This document shows positions 1 to 8,352 of a DNA stretch of 63,184 nucleotides, in pieces; the first letter of the stretch is position 1; each line of letters begins with the position of its first letter. The stretch comes from Ruminococcus sp. (GTDB lineage: Bacteria; Bacillota; Clostridia; Oscillospirales; Ruminococcaceae), in contig JAFXCR010000032.1 in assembly GCA_017516465.1 (NCBI GenBank), forward strand, positions 1-63,184, written 5' to 3'. The notes beneath the pieces are model-generated. The model worked only from the letters and a program-made list of their open reading frames with translations, ran no database searches and was not told the DNA's origin. Position numbers and translations under genes: made by a program.

Positions 1-1
1 A

Positions 2-649
2 TTTGATAAGGATCTTCGCAATAAGAAGCTTATACCCGATACTCACATTGAGACTGACAGCTATGCCGCTTGTCAGCTCATTGAGACACAGGGAAAGCTT
101 GACTTCGATAGTCTCAAATATATGGCTGAAACAGTCGAGGGTAACTTCACATTTACTATACTCGATAACGAAAATTCCCTATATATCGTCAAAGGAAGCA
201 ATCCCATGTGCCTGCTCCATTTTGAAGCCTTGGGAATTTACATTTACGCCTCAACTGAATCCATTATGAAGAATGCCTTGAAAAAGGTTGGTCTGCATAA
301 GTTCGCATACGAGCGTGTAGAGACTGATGAGGGCGATATTTTGTGTGTCAACAAGAAAGGTGAAATCGCTCGCTCTGAATTCGAGCCGAAGCTCTACCGT
401 TCAAAATATGCTGCTTGGTATGATTATGACGACTCTTCTTATTATAATATACACGAAGAAATTCTGCTTGCATATTGCAGTATGTATGGGGTGGATTCGT
501 CCGATGTAGAACTTCTACTTGAGTATGGCTATACTTGCGATGAAATTGAGGAGATGCTGATGGACACGAATTTGCTTCATGAAGCTTTGGAGAATATAAA
601 GTATGAGGACTCGGGATATTATTCAGAGTACTGCAGAGGGGTGGTTTGA
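2..649 (+). CDS. class II glutamine amidotransferase-like protein, C-terminal part
   Basis: The reading frame is open from the window edge, so the N-terminus, where the nucleophilic Cys of this family would lie, is missing. The visible part has the Ntn-hydrolase GATase-II layout: a TDSYAACQLIE segment, then ETVEGNFTFTILD, then a strand reading YIVKGSNPMCLLHF, then YASTESIMKNAL. After about residue 125 an acidic, Tyr-rich tail follows that I do not recognise. The stop codon overlaps the ATG of the following integrase by one base, so the two are translationally coupled. Such amidotransferase-like genes are found in Firmicutes mobile elements. The substrate is unknown. Confidence 0.6.
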   Translation, partial: FDKDLRNKKLIPDTHIETDSYAACQLIETQGKLDFDSLKYMAETVEGNFTFTILDNENSLYIVKGSNPMCLLHFEALGIYIYASTESIMKNALKKVGLHKFAYERVETDEGDILCVNKKGEIARSEFEPKLYRSKYAAWYDYDDSSYYNIHEEILLAYCSMYGVDSSDVELLLEYGYTCDEIEEMLMDTNLLHEALENIKYEDSGYYSEYCRGVV

Positions 650-1824
650 TGGGTAGAAAAGGTAATAATGAGGGAAGTATTTATAAAGATAAACAAGGAC
701 GCTGGCGTGGACTTGTTTCCCTGCCCAGTGCTGACGGCAAATACAAACGCAAATATATCTATGGCAAAACTCGTAAGGAGGTTTCGGAAAAGGTTAATGA
801 ACTCCTTAATCAGATTCACACAAAGACTTATGTTGAGCCATGCAAGACTAACCTCTATAACTGGCTCTGTACATGGATAGACACCTATTGTAAAAATGAA
901 GTTCGCATGTCTACTTACGTCAATTACGAAACTTTTATTCATAAACATATTAAGGATAAAATCGGCGGTTATAGGCTTTGTGACTTAAATACCGTTATAA
1001 TCCAGCAATTCTATAACGAAAAAGCAAAAAACGGTAAGCTGGATGGTTCAGGAGGACTTAGTCCGAAAACTATGAAAAATATGCATGATATGCTGCACCG
1101 TGCATTGGAAAAAGCGGTACAGCTAAATATGATAATAAAGAATCCTTCCGAATATACGGTTTTGCCAAAAAGAAAAAAAGCAGAAATGCGATTCTTCACT
1201 GTAGATGAACAAAAACAATTACAGGAAGCAATTAAGGGACAGCGTCTTGAAACAGCAATATTGTTGTGTTTGTACACGGGTGTACGTCAGGGTGAACTAC
1301 TTGGACTTACGTGGAAAAATGTTCATCTTGATATGAACGGTCAGAGCTATATACGCATTGTACAGACGGTAAACAGAACCAAAAATATATATGCTCCTGA
1401 AAACGGAAAAACAGGATTATTTATTAGCGAACCTAAAACTCCACATTCAATCCGAACAATTCCACTTCTGTCTGATATTGCTGAAAAATTATCTTTATAT
1501 CGTGAGGAACAAGCACAGTATTTCGTTGAAAACGCATTACCTCAAACCGACTTTGTATTTACTACAAAGACAGGAAAACTTGTTGATCCTCGTGATTTTC
1601 AACGAGATTTCAAGCTTCTCCTGAAGAAAAATAATATTCGTGAAATCAACGTTCATGGACTCCGCCACACCTTCGCTACAAGAGCTTTAGAATCGGGAAT
1701 GTCGGCGAAAACACTTTCAAAAATATTAGGACATAGCAGCGTAGGCTTTACGCTTGATACTTACGCACATGTAACCGATGCACTGAAGGTTGAGGAAATG
1801 GCAGGTCTTAACGGTTTTCTGTGA
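649..1824 (+). CDS. tyrosine site-specific integrase
   Basis: This is a phage/ICE-type tyrosine recombinase of 391 residues. The N-terminus carries an AP2-like arm-binding domain (GSIYKDKQGRWRG...). It is followed by a SAM-like core-binding domain and a catalytic domain with Arg in TGVRQGELLGL, the HGLRHTFATRAL box (H-x-x-R), and the nucleophile Tyr in LDTYAHV after LGHSS. All catalytic positions expected in the family are present, so it looks functional. I chose ATG at 649, which overlaps the upstream stop; a TTG lies one codon earlier. A hairpin about 95 bases downstream may end the transcript. The element it mobilises would extend left, out of the window. Confidence 0.93.
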   Translation: MGRKGNNEGSIYKDKQGRWRGLVSLPSADGKYKRKYIYGKTRKEVSEKVNELLNQIHTKTYVEPCKTNLYNWLCTWIDTYCKNEVRMSTYVNYETFIHKHIKDKIGGYRLCDLNTVIIQQFYNEKAKNGKLDGSGGLSPKTMKNMHDMLHRALEKAVQLNMIIKNPSEYTVLPKRKKAEMRFFTVDEQKQLQEAIKGQRLETAILLCLYTGVRQGELLGLTWKNVHLDMNGQSYIRIVQTVNRTKNIYAPENGKTGLFISEPKTPHSIRTIPLLSDIAEKLSLYREEQAQYFVENALPQTDFVFTTKTGKLVDPRDFQRDFKLLLKKNNIREINVHGLRHTFATRALESGMSAKTLSKILGHSSVGFTLDTYAHVTDALKVEEMAGLNGFL

Positions 1825-1919
1825 TTGTCTGGCGGTGAGCCGAGCTGATAATTGCAAATCATGTCGAAAATAAGTAAAGCAATATCTGTGAAAAACCGAA
1901 ATAAATACTTCTTTCATTG

Positions 1920-1947
1920 GCTGTCGCCCCATTACGGGGCAGACAGC
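1920..1947 (+). terminator. hairpin downstream of integrase
   Basis: GCTGTC and GACAGC arms enclose a second CCCC/GGGG stem. It lies about 95 bases past the integrase stop. There is no strong U-tract, so termination is only probable. Confidence 0.4.
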
Positions 1948-2059
1948 TAAAATATATAAAAAGCTCCCGAAGAACCGCCCCAAAAATAGAATACGAATAT
2001 TTTGAGTAATATACAGTCTGTATTTCCAGTTCTTACATCAATACAATTTTTTCAAAAAA

Positions 2060-2152
2060 ATGCAGGCAGTCACAAAAATCAAATTTTAAAAAACGTTCCT
2101 TTTTAGTGTTTTACAGCTTTTTTAAAAGAACATTTTTTCTCACTGCCTGCAT
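2060..2152. repeat. long imperfect inverted repeat (GCAGGCAGT arms)
   Basis: An 11-base arm ATGCAGGCAGT at 2060-2070 is matched by ACTGCCTGCAT at 2142-2152. Inside it, AAACGTTC and GAACATTT segments also pair imperfectly. The AT-rich interior would give a long stem of about 90 bases. It may be a terminator, an element end or a recombination site. Confidence 0.5.
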
Positions 2153-2260
2153 TATTATTTTTATTTCTCGAAATATTTACTTGTTCGTTTTTAACATTAT
2201 ACAAAGTGTATAATTCATGTAATTCACTCGAATAGTATACACCGACCACTATGCATAAAA

Positions 2261-2313
2261 TTAGCAGTTCGGAAGAACTGCTAATTTCAGCCTGTGGCGA
2301 TATGCCACAGGCT
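2261..2313 (-). terminator. double hairpin terminator after the ATPase gene
   Basis: There are two perfect 10-base stems, TTAGCAGTTC/GAACTGCTAA (2261-2284) and AGCCTGTGGC/GCCACAGGCT (2289-2313). Read on the minus strand they follow the stop codon of the large ATPase gene by about 10 bases, and the second is followed by an AT-rich tract. Confidence 0.75.
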
Positions 2314-2323
2314 AACTATAATA

Positions 2324-5300
2324 TCAATAACCTGTGCCACAGTATCCTTCGGGATAACTTTGTAACTCAGCAAAATTATCATCATCGTTCATTCCTCTAA
2401 GTGTAAAATGCTTGTGTACATTCGCTGTCTTGCTCCAGAAGTAACCTTTTGCCCAGATACAACCGACACCTTTTTGATGATGTTCTTCAGCACTATAATT
2501 TTTCCCCAATTTACCGTTCACTCTATTTTCCGAGTCAGTTGTAGGAGGATAAAATATTTCCATCGCTGCGTTGCTTGATATTTTCTTTATGTCCTTACCC
2601 GGTGCTCGATACTCCTGAGTCATAGCTATATTACACATTCTGAACTCTCTTGATTCAGCATACATCTGCTGAAATGGACTGTCAGCAGTGTACTTCTGCA
2701 TTTCATCGGCATAAACGACAAGACGTTTACTGCTGTTGATGACCTGATGCTCAAAAATCGATTGCAGCAATGTATAGACTATCGAACGTAATGCCGGAAG
2801 GCTGTCCTGTTTTATCGACAAAATTGTGATCTTACTGCTGTCTTCAATAAACTCTCTACACGAAGAATACTTATACTTTTCCTTATTCTCTTCAGGTGTA
2901 TAGGAATTCATTATATTCAATAAAGGCTTTAGTTTGTTTTCAAGTCCAATATTTTTACTTGATTTAAACTTTCCGAAAAGCTCGTGCAGAGAAAAGTTTA
3001 CTTGATTTTCGCATATCATACTCTCCACCTGCACCGCAAGATCATTATATTGAATAGCTGTCAGCTCGACAGCTGCACCAATTATATTAAGGATATAAGT
3101 AACTTTGGCATTCTTGCTATCAAAATCTGATAAGTTGAATATTGGGAAGGGAAATCCCTCATTTTTAAGATCGTGAAGACAATATCTGGCGATATCACAC
3201 TTCATGTTTTCAAGGGAATCTTTGCTAGCCCCGCCCTTTATATCGAGAAAAATAACCTTAGATCTCAAGCGCCAGTAACCTTCAGCAGTTTTGTATGAGC
3301 CTCTGTTTTTGCCCATTCCGGAAAGACCGCTGATATTGATGTGCGGATTGGGTAAACCTTTACCGTCAAGAACGATTCCGGCACAACGTCCGTTATGCCA
3401 GATTATCGGTACGAAATTTTCCGGAACTTCATCTGGTTCAAAAAAGAACTCTTCTTTGTCGAGGTAGTAAATGATATCTAGAATATCATCACCGAACTCG
3501 GAAAGATAAACGCTGTAAAATTCCGGTCTCGCTTTTCCACCATTTATCCCCGGAATAGTGATCTGTCTACCACCGTTGTCTGTGCAATATAACACGCCGT
3601 ATCGCTTTAATGCCGCTGTAAGTTCTGCGCCGCTCTTGACCAGATTCATTTGCTCGGCAATCTTGTCCATTAAGCACATCTCGAAGCTGAGCAAGCCTTT
3701 ATTCTTATCAAAGATAAGTATTCCGCTCCTCTTCACATAACGCTTATTTGCTGTAAGCTTATCCATAACAGTAATCTCACCGCCAGCTATCATATCGCTT
3801 ACAACATCGATGAATTCCTCTTTGACGGAATCACCGGGCGATGTAAAAACTTCTGCATCTTCAGTAAATAGTGCTTTTATGTAAGAAAACACCTCTTCAT
3901 TAAAAAGCTCAATACGAAAGCACTCTCTTAAAACATCCTGTATCACCAGTAACATAATATAGACGTTTCTTCTCTCACTTAAGATATCCGCTTCAGAAGC
4001 TGTCTTATACTTCTCTACAGTTTCATGTACAATACCATCGACTTTGCTGAAATTATTCTCAATATACTTAATAAAAGCTGCATCGAACTCAAGAATATCT
4101 CCACGAAGCGTATTCATATCTGTATCAATATGTAAGTCAGTGCAGTCAATAGGAAGTACGTACTCATTTGATATTGCCTCTGGAACCAAGCGCCCAACCA
4201 ATGCAATTATGCAGCGGGTTTTGGTTGAAGTACCATTAGCACCGATAGCTGCATCACGAATTGCAAGAGTTTTTCTGCTGTTCATCTTTGACTCTGACGC
4301 AGTCTGAGGACCTGATATAACAGCAACTCCATCACGAGCCCCAGCAATTTCCTTCTCCACATCTTCAACCCTTGAATTAATCGAAGTAACATCCAAAGAC
4401 ATGAAGTCATTTGTTTTAAGTATCGCTGTTGCAATTTTATTCTGAACTTGAGTATTAGTTAACGCAGTTATTATCTGCTGAGGTATGATTCCAAATTTTT
4501 CAAGCATCACCAGTAGTGGACTTACCGCTCTTAACGCAAATAAAAGTGTACTCTGCCAGTCTGCTTCTATCATAGGCTTTATGTCGGAATATACCTCATT
4601 GACTGAGCGTTCGGTTTTTCCTATAATTCGTCTGTTCATTCCCTCGGGTATCTCGCTATCTTTTAAATCCGGATACATTTGTCGATAGAGAAAAACCATG
4701 CCATATACATCATCCATGTACCAACCGGAATAGGAAGGAATCATAATCTCAACACTATTCTTTGAAAGACGATATACTTCAGAACGAAAAAGTTCACTAC
4801 AAAGCTTTTTTTGTCCGCTCCTAACAATATCACCCTTCAGAGAAAGGCAAAAGCTCAAGCTATTGATTTCAGTCTGCTCTGTAACCTTGTTCTCATCCAA
4901 ATTATCAGATGAATTATAATAAATATTATAAAAATGTTTGCCAGGCTTGTCATCACGTTGAAAAGGCTCAACAGATTTAAAAATTATACGGTCACATATT
5001 TCAATAGGTTTATCTTTGATCTTACTTGTGTGCGATAGTCCACCTTTAAGATTATTGCGTTCCGTTTTAGAAACTTTTCTTTCTATGTATCTAACAACAT
5101 TATCACCATAGAAGAGAACGAAAGTGCCCTCGTCAGTTTCAATTTGATATGCCAAATGATAAGTATCCATACCATATGCATTATTCGCCCAATAATCAAG
5201 GACTTTTATTTTCTGCCCCATTTGTTCATACAATTGTTCTTCAGCACTAGGCTGCCACATAGCAGTATTTACAGGCATATTATTTCCGCTTATTGGTCTC

Positions 5301-5365
5301 GTTTTATATTCTTTACCTATACTTGAAATATCATAATCTTTGTTTTTTCCTTTTATATATCTCAT
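2324..5365 (-). CDS. large HerA/TraG-like P-loop ATPase of a mobile element, divergent Walker A
   Basis: This 1013-residue cytoplasmic protein has two regions. Residues about 250-420 include a segment beginning LLFALRAVSPLLVMLEKFGI that vaguely recalls DUF927-type primase/helicase ATPases but shows no P-loop. Residues about 660-1000 resemble HerA/TraG/VirB4-type DNA-pumping ATPases. They contain a Walker A-like GLSGMGKN (680-687), a Walker B VVYADEMQ with acidic pair D887-E888, and a downstream MTQEYR stretch like the TraG/VirB4 sensor region. The final residue of the P-loop is Asn where Ser or Thr normally binds Mg-ATP. The gene follows the integrase 62 bases downstream, with a hairpin between them and a good ribosome site (AAAGGAG). 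A role in DNA transfer or replication of the element is inferred. Confidence 0.6.
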   Translation of the reverse strand: MRYIKGKNKDYDISSIGKEYKTRPISGNNMPVNTAMWQPSAEEQLYEQMGQKIKVLDYWANNAYGMDTYHLAYQIETDEGTFVLFYGDNVVRYIERKVSKTERNNLKGGLSHTSKIKDKPIEICDRIIFKSVEPFQRDDKPGKHFYNIYYNSSDNLDENKVTEQTEINSLSFCLSLKGDIVRSGQKKLCSELFRSEVYRLSKNSVEIMIPSYSGWYMDDVYGMVFLYRQMYPDLKDSEIPEGMNRRIIGKTERSVNEVYSDIKPMIEADWQSTLLFALRAVSPLLVMLEKFGIIPQQIITALTNTQVQNKIATAILKTNDFMSLDVTSINSRVEDVEKEIAGARDGVAVISGPQTASESKMNSRKTLAIRDAAIGANGTSTKTRCIIALVGRLVPEAISNEYVLPIDCTDLHIDTDMNTLRGDILEFDAAFIKYIENNFSKVDGIVHETVEKYKTASEADILSERRNVYIMLLVIQDVLRECFRIELFNEEVFSYIKALFTEDAEVFTSPGDSVKEEFIDVVSDMIAGGEITVMDKLTANKRYVKRSGILIFDKNKGLLSFEMCLMDKIAEQMNLVKSGAELTAALKRYGVLYCTDNGGRQITIPGINGGKARPEFYSVYLSEFGDDILDIIYYLDKEEFFFEPDEVPENFVPIIWHNGRCAGIVLDGKGLPNPHINISGLSGMGKNRGSYKTAEGYWRLRSKVIFLDIKGGASKDSLENMKCDIARYCLHDLKNEGFPFPIFNLSDFDSKNAKVTYILNIIGAAVELTAIQYNDLAVQVESMICENQVNFSLHELFGKFKSSKNIGLENKLKPLLNIMNSYTPEENKEKYKYSSCREFIEDSSKITILSIKQDSLPALRSIVYTLLQSIFEHQVINSSKRLVVYADEMQKYTADSPFQQMYAESREFRMCNIAMTQEYRAPGKDIKKISSNAAMEIFYPPTTDSENRVNGKLGKNYSAEEHHQKGVGCIWAKGYFWSKTANVHKHFTLRGMNDDDNFAELQSYPEGYCGTGY

Positions 5366-5397
5366 ATCGATTCTCCTTTAAATGAATTTTATGGTAT

Positions 5398-5419
5398 AGC
5401 GGAGGCAAATGCCTCCGCT
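5398..5419 (-). terminator. hairpin between integrase and ATPase genes
   Basis: AGCGGAGGC and GCCTCCGCT form a perfect 9-base stem with an AAAT loop, right after the integrase stop on the minus strand. There is only a short AT tail and no clear U-tract. It may be a leaky terminator or a processing site that lowers ATPase expression relative to int. Confidence 0.55.
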
Positions 5420-5426
5420 TATTTAG

Positions 5427-6587
5427 TTATTCATCTAACAACTTAACTGCCTCAAAGGTTCCTGTAAGATTCTCTCTGCTGTAGTACGTCAAAGTCGTAT
5501 TACTGCTACTATGCCCAAGAAGTTTCGCAACTGCAACAGGACTTGCACCGCGACGAACAAGTGTGCTTGCAGTATATTTACGAAGTGCATGAGGTGTTAC
5601 TTCTTTAGGAAGGCCAGCCCTTTTCACACATTTTGCAAATTCAAAACGGAACTTATCCTGCGACATATAACTAAAACCATTATTGATTATAGTACCTATA
5701 ACATAAAAATCATCCGTGAATTCTATACCAAGCATATCTGCAGTAAGCTGATGGTCAGCTTTAAGACTCTCGAGTTCAACAAGTATACTCTGAGTCACCG
5801 GCACCTGACGTATTGAACTATCCGTCTTAGTATCCGAAACCTTGATCATTGTTTTTTTACCTGTTATCTTCTCAGCGTCGAAGTCGAAGAGATATTCACG
5901 TTTCAGAGCCTTTGATATATTAAGCACTTTAATACCTTCAACCTCTACGAGATCCTTCCACTGCAATGCGAGAAGCTCGCCTACACGAAGTCCTTCACCT
6001 AACACCGATATCGCTGTACGCATAGTCTGTGTGTCAGCTGACTCTAGAAGTCTTTCAAACTCCTCCTCACTAATGAGAGGACGCTCTTTAGATTTCTTTT
6101 TCGGAAGTCTTACACCTTCACAAGGGTTATAGAAAATCAGACGGCTTCTTACTGCCTGTGAAAATACAGTCTCTAAAAACGCAATAATGTTTGCGATTGT
6201 TTTACCGCTCAACCCTGTTTCTATGAGTTCGTTAACGAAATCCTGAACATGATCGGCGTATATACGGCTGATTTTCATCTTTCCAATATTGCTATCAGCA
6301 ATATAATTCACATTGTAACCTTGATAATTTTTCACAGTTGCAGGCTTAACATAGGGCTTGCAATAACGGTCAATATAGCTTAGAGCATATTCTTTAAGTG
6401 TTACATTGCCACCTGTTATCGGCACACCCTGTATTTCCTTCGCCTTCAGCTCATCAAGCCAGTGATAGCACTCTGCCTCATCCCACGAATAAAAATATAA
6501 TCTTTTACCGTGAAACATCCTTGAGGCTTGATATCTGCCATCAGGACGCCTTGTAACTGAACCTTCGCCGTTACGGCGGCGTTTCAT
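5427..6587 (-). CDS. tyrosine site-specific integrase
   Basis: This recombinase has 386 residues. It starts with the arm-binding segment RRNGEGSVTRRPDGRYQASR, followed by a core-binding domain (LKEYALSYIDRYCKPYVKPATV). The catalytic residues are visible: Arg in GEGLRVGELLAL, Lys in SDTKTDSS, HALRKYTAS, and LGHSSSNTTLTYYSRE with the nucleophile Tyr. I chose the ATG at 6587, which has an AGAAGGAAA ribosome site; the frame stays open upstream but through xis-overlapping sequence. It lies 10 bases after the excisionase-like gene, the usual xis-int order, and is followed by the ATPase gene. It differs clearly from the integrase at 649-1824, so the window contains at least two integration modules. 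Confidence 0.92.
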   Translation of the reverse strand: MKRRRNGEGSVTRRPDGRYQASRMFHGKRLYFYSWDEAECYHWLDELKAKEIQGVPITGGNVTLKEYALSYIDRYCKPYVKPATVKNYQGYNVNYIADSNIGKMKISRIYADHVQDFVNELIETGLSGKTIANIIAFLETVFSQAVRSRLIFYNPCEGVRLPKKKSKERPLISEEEFERLLESADTQTMRTAISVLGEGLRVGELLALQWKDLVEVEGIKVLNISKALKREYLFDFDAEKITGKKTMIKVSDTKTDSSIRQVPVTQSILVELESLKADHQLTADMLGIEFTDDFYVIGTIINNGFSYMSQDKFRFEFAKCVKRAGLPKEVTPHALRKYTASTLVRRGASPVAVAKLLGHSSSNTTLTYYSRENLTGTFEAVKLLDE

Positions 6588-6597
6588 TTGTTTCCTT

Positions 6598-6789
6598 CTA
6601 GTCAATTTGCTCACGACCTTTAGCCATTTGCTCAATAATAAAGTTAGCAATCGCACTCTCAGGTATGAGATAGCGATTACCATTCTTGAAGTAACGTATC
6701 TTTCCGCCTTTCAAAAGTTGATAGAAACGTGTTCTGCCGATTCCCAGCATCTCCCACGCCTCGCGGGGAGTATAGATCTTCTTTTCCAT
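6598..6789 (-). CDS. excisionase-like helix-turn-helix protein
   Basis: The product is a 63-residue MerR/excisionase-family DNA-binding protein. The segment IYTPREAWEMLGIGRTRFYQLL is a typical winged helix-turn-helix of the SinI/Xis helix-turn-helix_17 type, followed by the wing KIRYFKNGNRYLIPESAI. Its start is ATG at 6789, 8 bases downstream of a GGAGG site; a longer upstream frame lacks a ribosome site and overlaps palindromes. Immediately downstream is the integrase, so this probably controls excision direction and possibly transcription of the module. Confidence 0.85.
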   Translation of the reverse strand: MEKKIYTPREAWEMLGIGRTRFYQLLKGGKIRYFKNGNRYLIPESAIANFIIEQMAKGREQID

Positions 6790-6814
6790 TTGTAATCCTC
6801 CTTCGGATATGGAG

Positions 6815-6850
6815 GACATATTCCCGGGATATGTCATGTTGTTGACAACA
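6815..6850 (-). promoter_or_regulatory. paired palindromes upstream of xis
   Basis: GACATAT and ATATGTC arms (6815-6835) flank a TCCCGGG core. Directly beside it, TGTTG and CAACA arms (6837-6850) form a second dyad. Both lie in the leader just upstream of the xis ribosome site and look like operators or Xis-binding sites. Confidence 0.45.
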
Positions 6851-6894
6851 GTCTTGATCATGTACTGCTGTGCGAGTAATGAGGTAAAAAGAAA

Positions 6895-6926
6895 AGCCTT
6901 GGGGCTGATTTCTCAACCTCAAGGCT
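6895..6926 (-). terminator. terminator of the zinc-ribbon gene
   Basis: On the minus strand AGCCTTG and CAAGGCT arms form a stem followed by TTTCTTTTT, about 50 bases after the stop at 6975. This separates the ADP-ribosylglycohydrolase operon from the xis-int module. Confidence 0.75.
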
Positions 6927-6974
6927 ATTGTACCATATTATGGCACTATTCATATAGTACGAAAATCGGGAATT

Positions 6975-8333
6975 TCACCAGATAGCTTCTTTACCGCTCC
7001 ACCTATCAAAGATTTTGCGTGCTATTCTTATCATCTTAGGATTCCATTCCTTATCTTTATTAAATTCTCCTAACAGATTATACTTTTCCTTTAAGAATAA
7101 AACTCTCTCAGACAATGGAATCTCCTCTATCATCTTATCAGTAATCAAATATTGCTTTAAAATAAAAACAAGTTCTAGATAAATAATATACTTATGCAAT
7201 CGATATATAAACTGATAATCATTACACTTTAAAAGGAATTGAATATATTGCTTTCTTAAAAAAAACGATCTATTCATACAAGTAATGCCCTTTGGCGACC
7301 GCAGATGTGAAACATACAAATATTTTGCCCGGTCAAATACATCATCACTAATGTCATTTTTCACAGCATAATCAGCAATACTGTAAACTAGTTCCAGAGA
7401 AAATTTATCCTCAAAATTGAAAAAGTCAAACAACATAAAAAGATAATCATCATCAGAAATATCAGAAGAACTCGCTCTCTTTATAATGGATTTAAAGTGA
7501 TCATCATACTCTTTATACAATTCTTTGAATTTCGAATTAGAAACCTTTTTCACACTTGATATCTGTTTGTTCAGTATTTTTTTACAAATACCAAGTTTAT
7601 CAAAAATCGTAATTTCATAAGAATTCTGTCTTGATATATTATAATGATTACTCTCAAAATTACTTTTTAATTCATCTGTCTCCTTCTTTAAGCATTTCAG
7701 TTCATCAGGAAACACGTCACTTAATTCTTCAATTTTCTGTCCCTCTGCATACCGAAATTTTTCAATACTCTTTAAATCTCTTTTTAATTTTTGCTTATCG
7801 CTTTCATATGTTCGATTATTATTCATATCAGTCACATTACCAAAGAAAGTTTTCTCCAATGTGCGTTCAGTTTTTTCCATTTCCTTATCGTATACTCGTT
7901 TCATGACCTCGACAATAGCTTGTATAAAAACCATATTCAAAGAATCATTATCGCTTATATGCATCTCCTGATTCTCACGTAAAAACTGTCTCTTTAGCTT
8001 TTCCTTTAGTCGCATCACCTTATTAGGTTCTTTTATCATATATAAGAGCATATCCATAGCTTCAAGGTATGGATTAGAGGAAGCTTCAATGCGCTCATGA
8101 ATATCAAATTTGTCAGATATAATAATATAGCTGGTTTCAGTAACAGAAGTCACCTCTCCAATAATGTCTTCGCCTAAATATATCCTACACGGCATTATTC
8201 CGTTTTCAGTATAACAAGATTCAAAAAAACCGTCTCTTTTACAGCTTGGGCAGAATGAAATATAGCTTGGATATTCTTCATATCTATATAAATTTCCGCA
8301 GCAACTGCATCTGCGTTCAATAAAAATCCCCAT
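6975..8333 (-). CDS. zinc-ribbon protein of unknown function, AT-rich
   Basis: I do not recognise this 452-residue protein. Residues 9-32 form a zinc ribbon: CSCCG, then CPSCK 20 residues later. A beta-rich segment follows (IYLGEDIIGEVTSV), then charged, Lys/Glu-rich helices at about 130-270 that could form coiled coils, and a helical C-terminal region. There is no transmembrane segment. The start at 8333 is preceded by GGAGGG; an ATG nine codons upstream overlaps the previous gene but has no good site. Base composition is much more AT-rich than the two genes before it, which suggests a separate origin. It is the last gene of the operon that starts with the ADP-ribosylglycohydrolase. Confidence 0.65.
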   Translation of the reverse strand: MGIFIERRCSCCGNLYRYEEYPSYISFCPSCKRDGFFESCYTENGIMPCRIYLGEDIIGEVTSVTETSYIIISDKFDIHERIEASSNPYLEAMDMLLYMIKEPNKVMRLKEKLKRQFLRENQEMHISDNDSLNMVFIQAIVEVMKRVYDKEMEKTERTLEKTFFGNVTDMNNNRTYESDKQKLKRDLKSIEKFRYAEGQKIEELSDVFPDELKCLKKETDELKSNFESNHYNISRQNSYEITIFDKLGICKKILNKQISSVKKVSNSKFKELYKEYDDHFKSIIKRASSSDISDDDYLFMLFDFFNFEDKFSLELVYSIADYAVKNDISDDVFDRAKYLYVSHLRSPKGITCMNRSFFLRKQYIQFLLKCNDYQFIYRLHKYIIYLELVFILKQYLITDKMIEEIPLSERVLFLKEKYNLLGEFNKDKEWNPKMIRIARKIFDRWSGKEAIW

Positions 8334-8352
8334 ATCTTGCCCTCCATTAGTT

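Larger units (their letters stand above)
1825..2323. other. intergenic region between convergent genes, several hairpins
   Basis: No gene is evident in these roughly 500 bases. They hold a hairpin at 1920-1947, a long imperfect inverted repeat at 2060-2152 and two compact hairpins at 2261-2313. The attachment site of the upstream integrase could lie here, but I found no matching direct repeat elsewhere in the window by eye. Confidence 0.6.

Noticed and set aside
649-6587. The two integrases as the two ends of one mobile element
   Set aside because: They are convergent and dissimilar, and I found no direct repeats bounding them. They are better treated as two modules meeting at 1825-2323.
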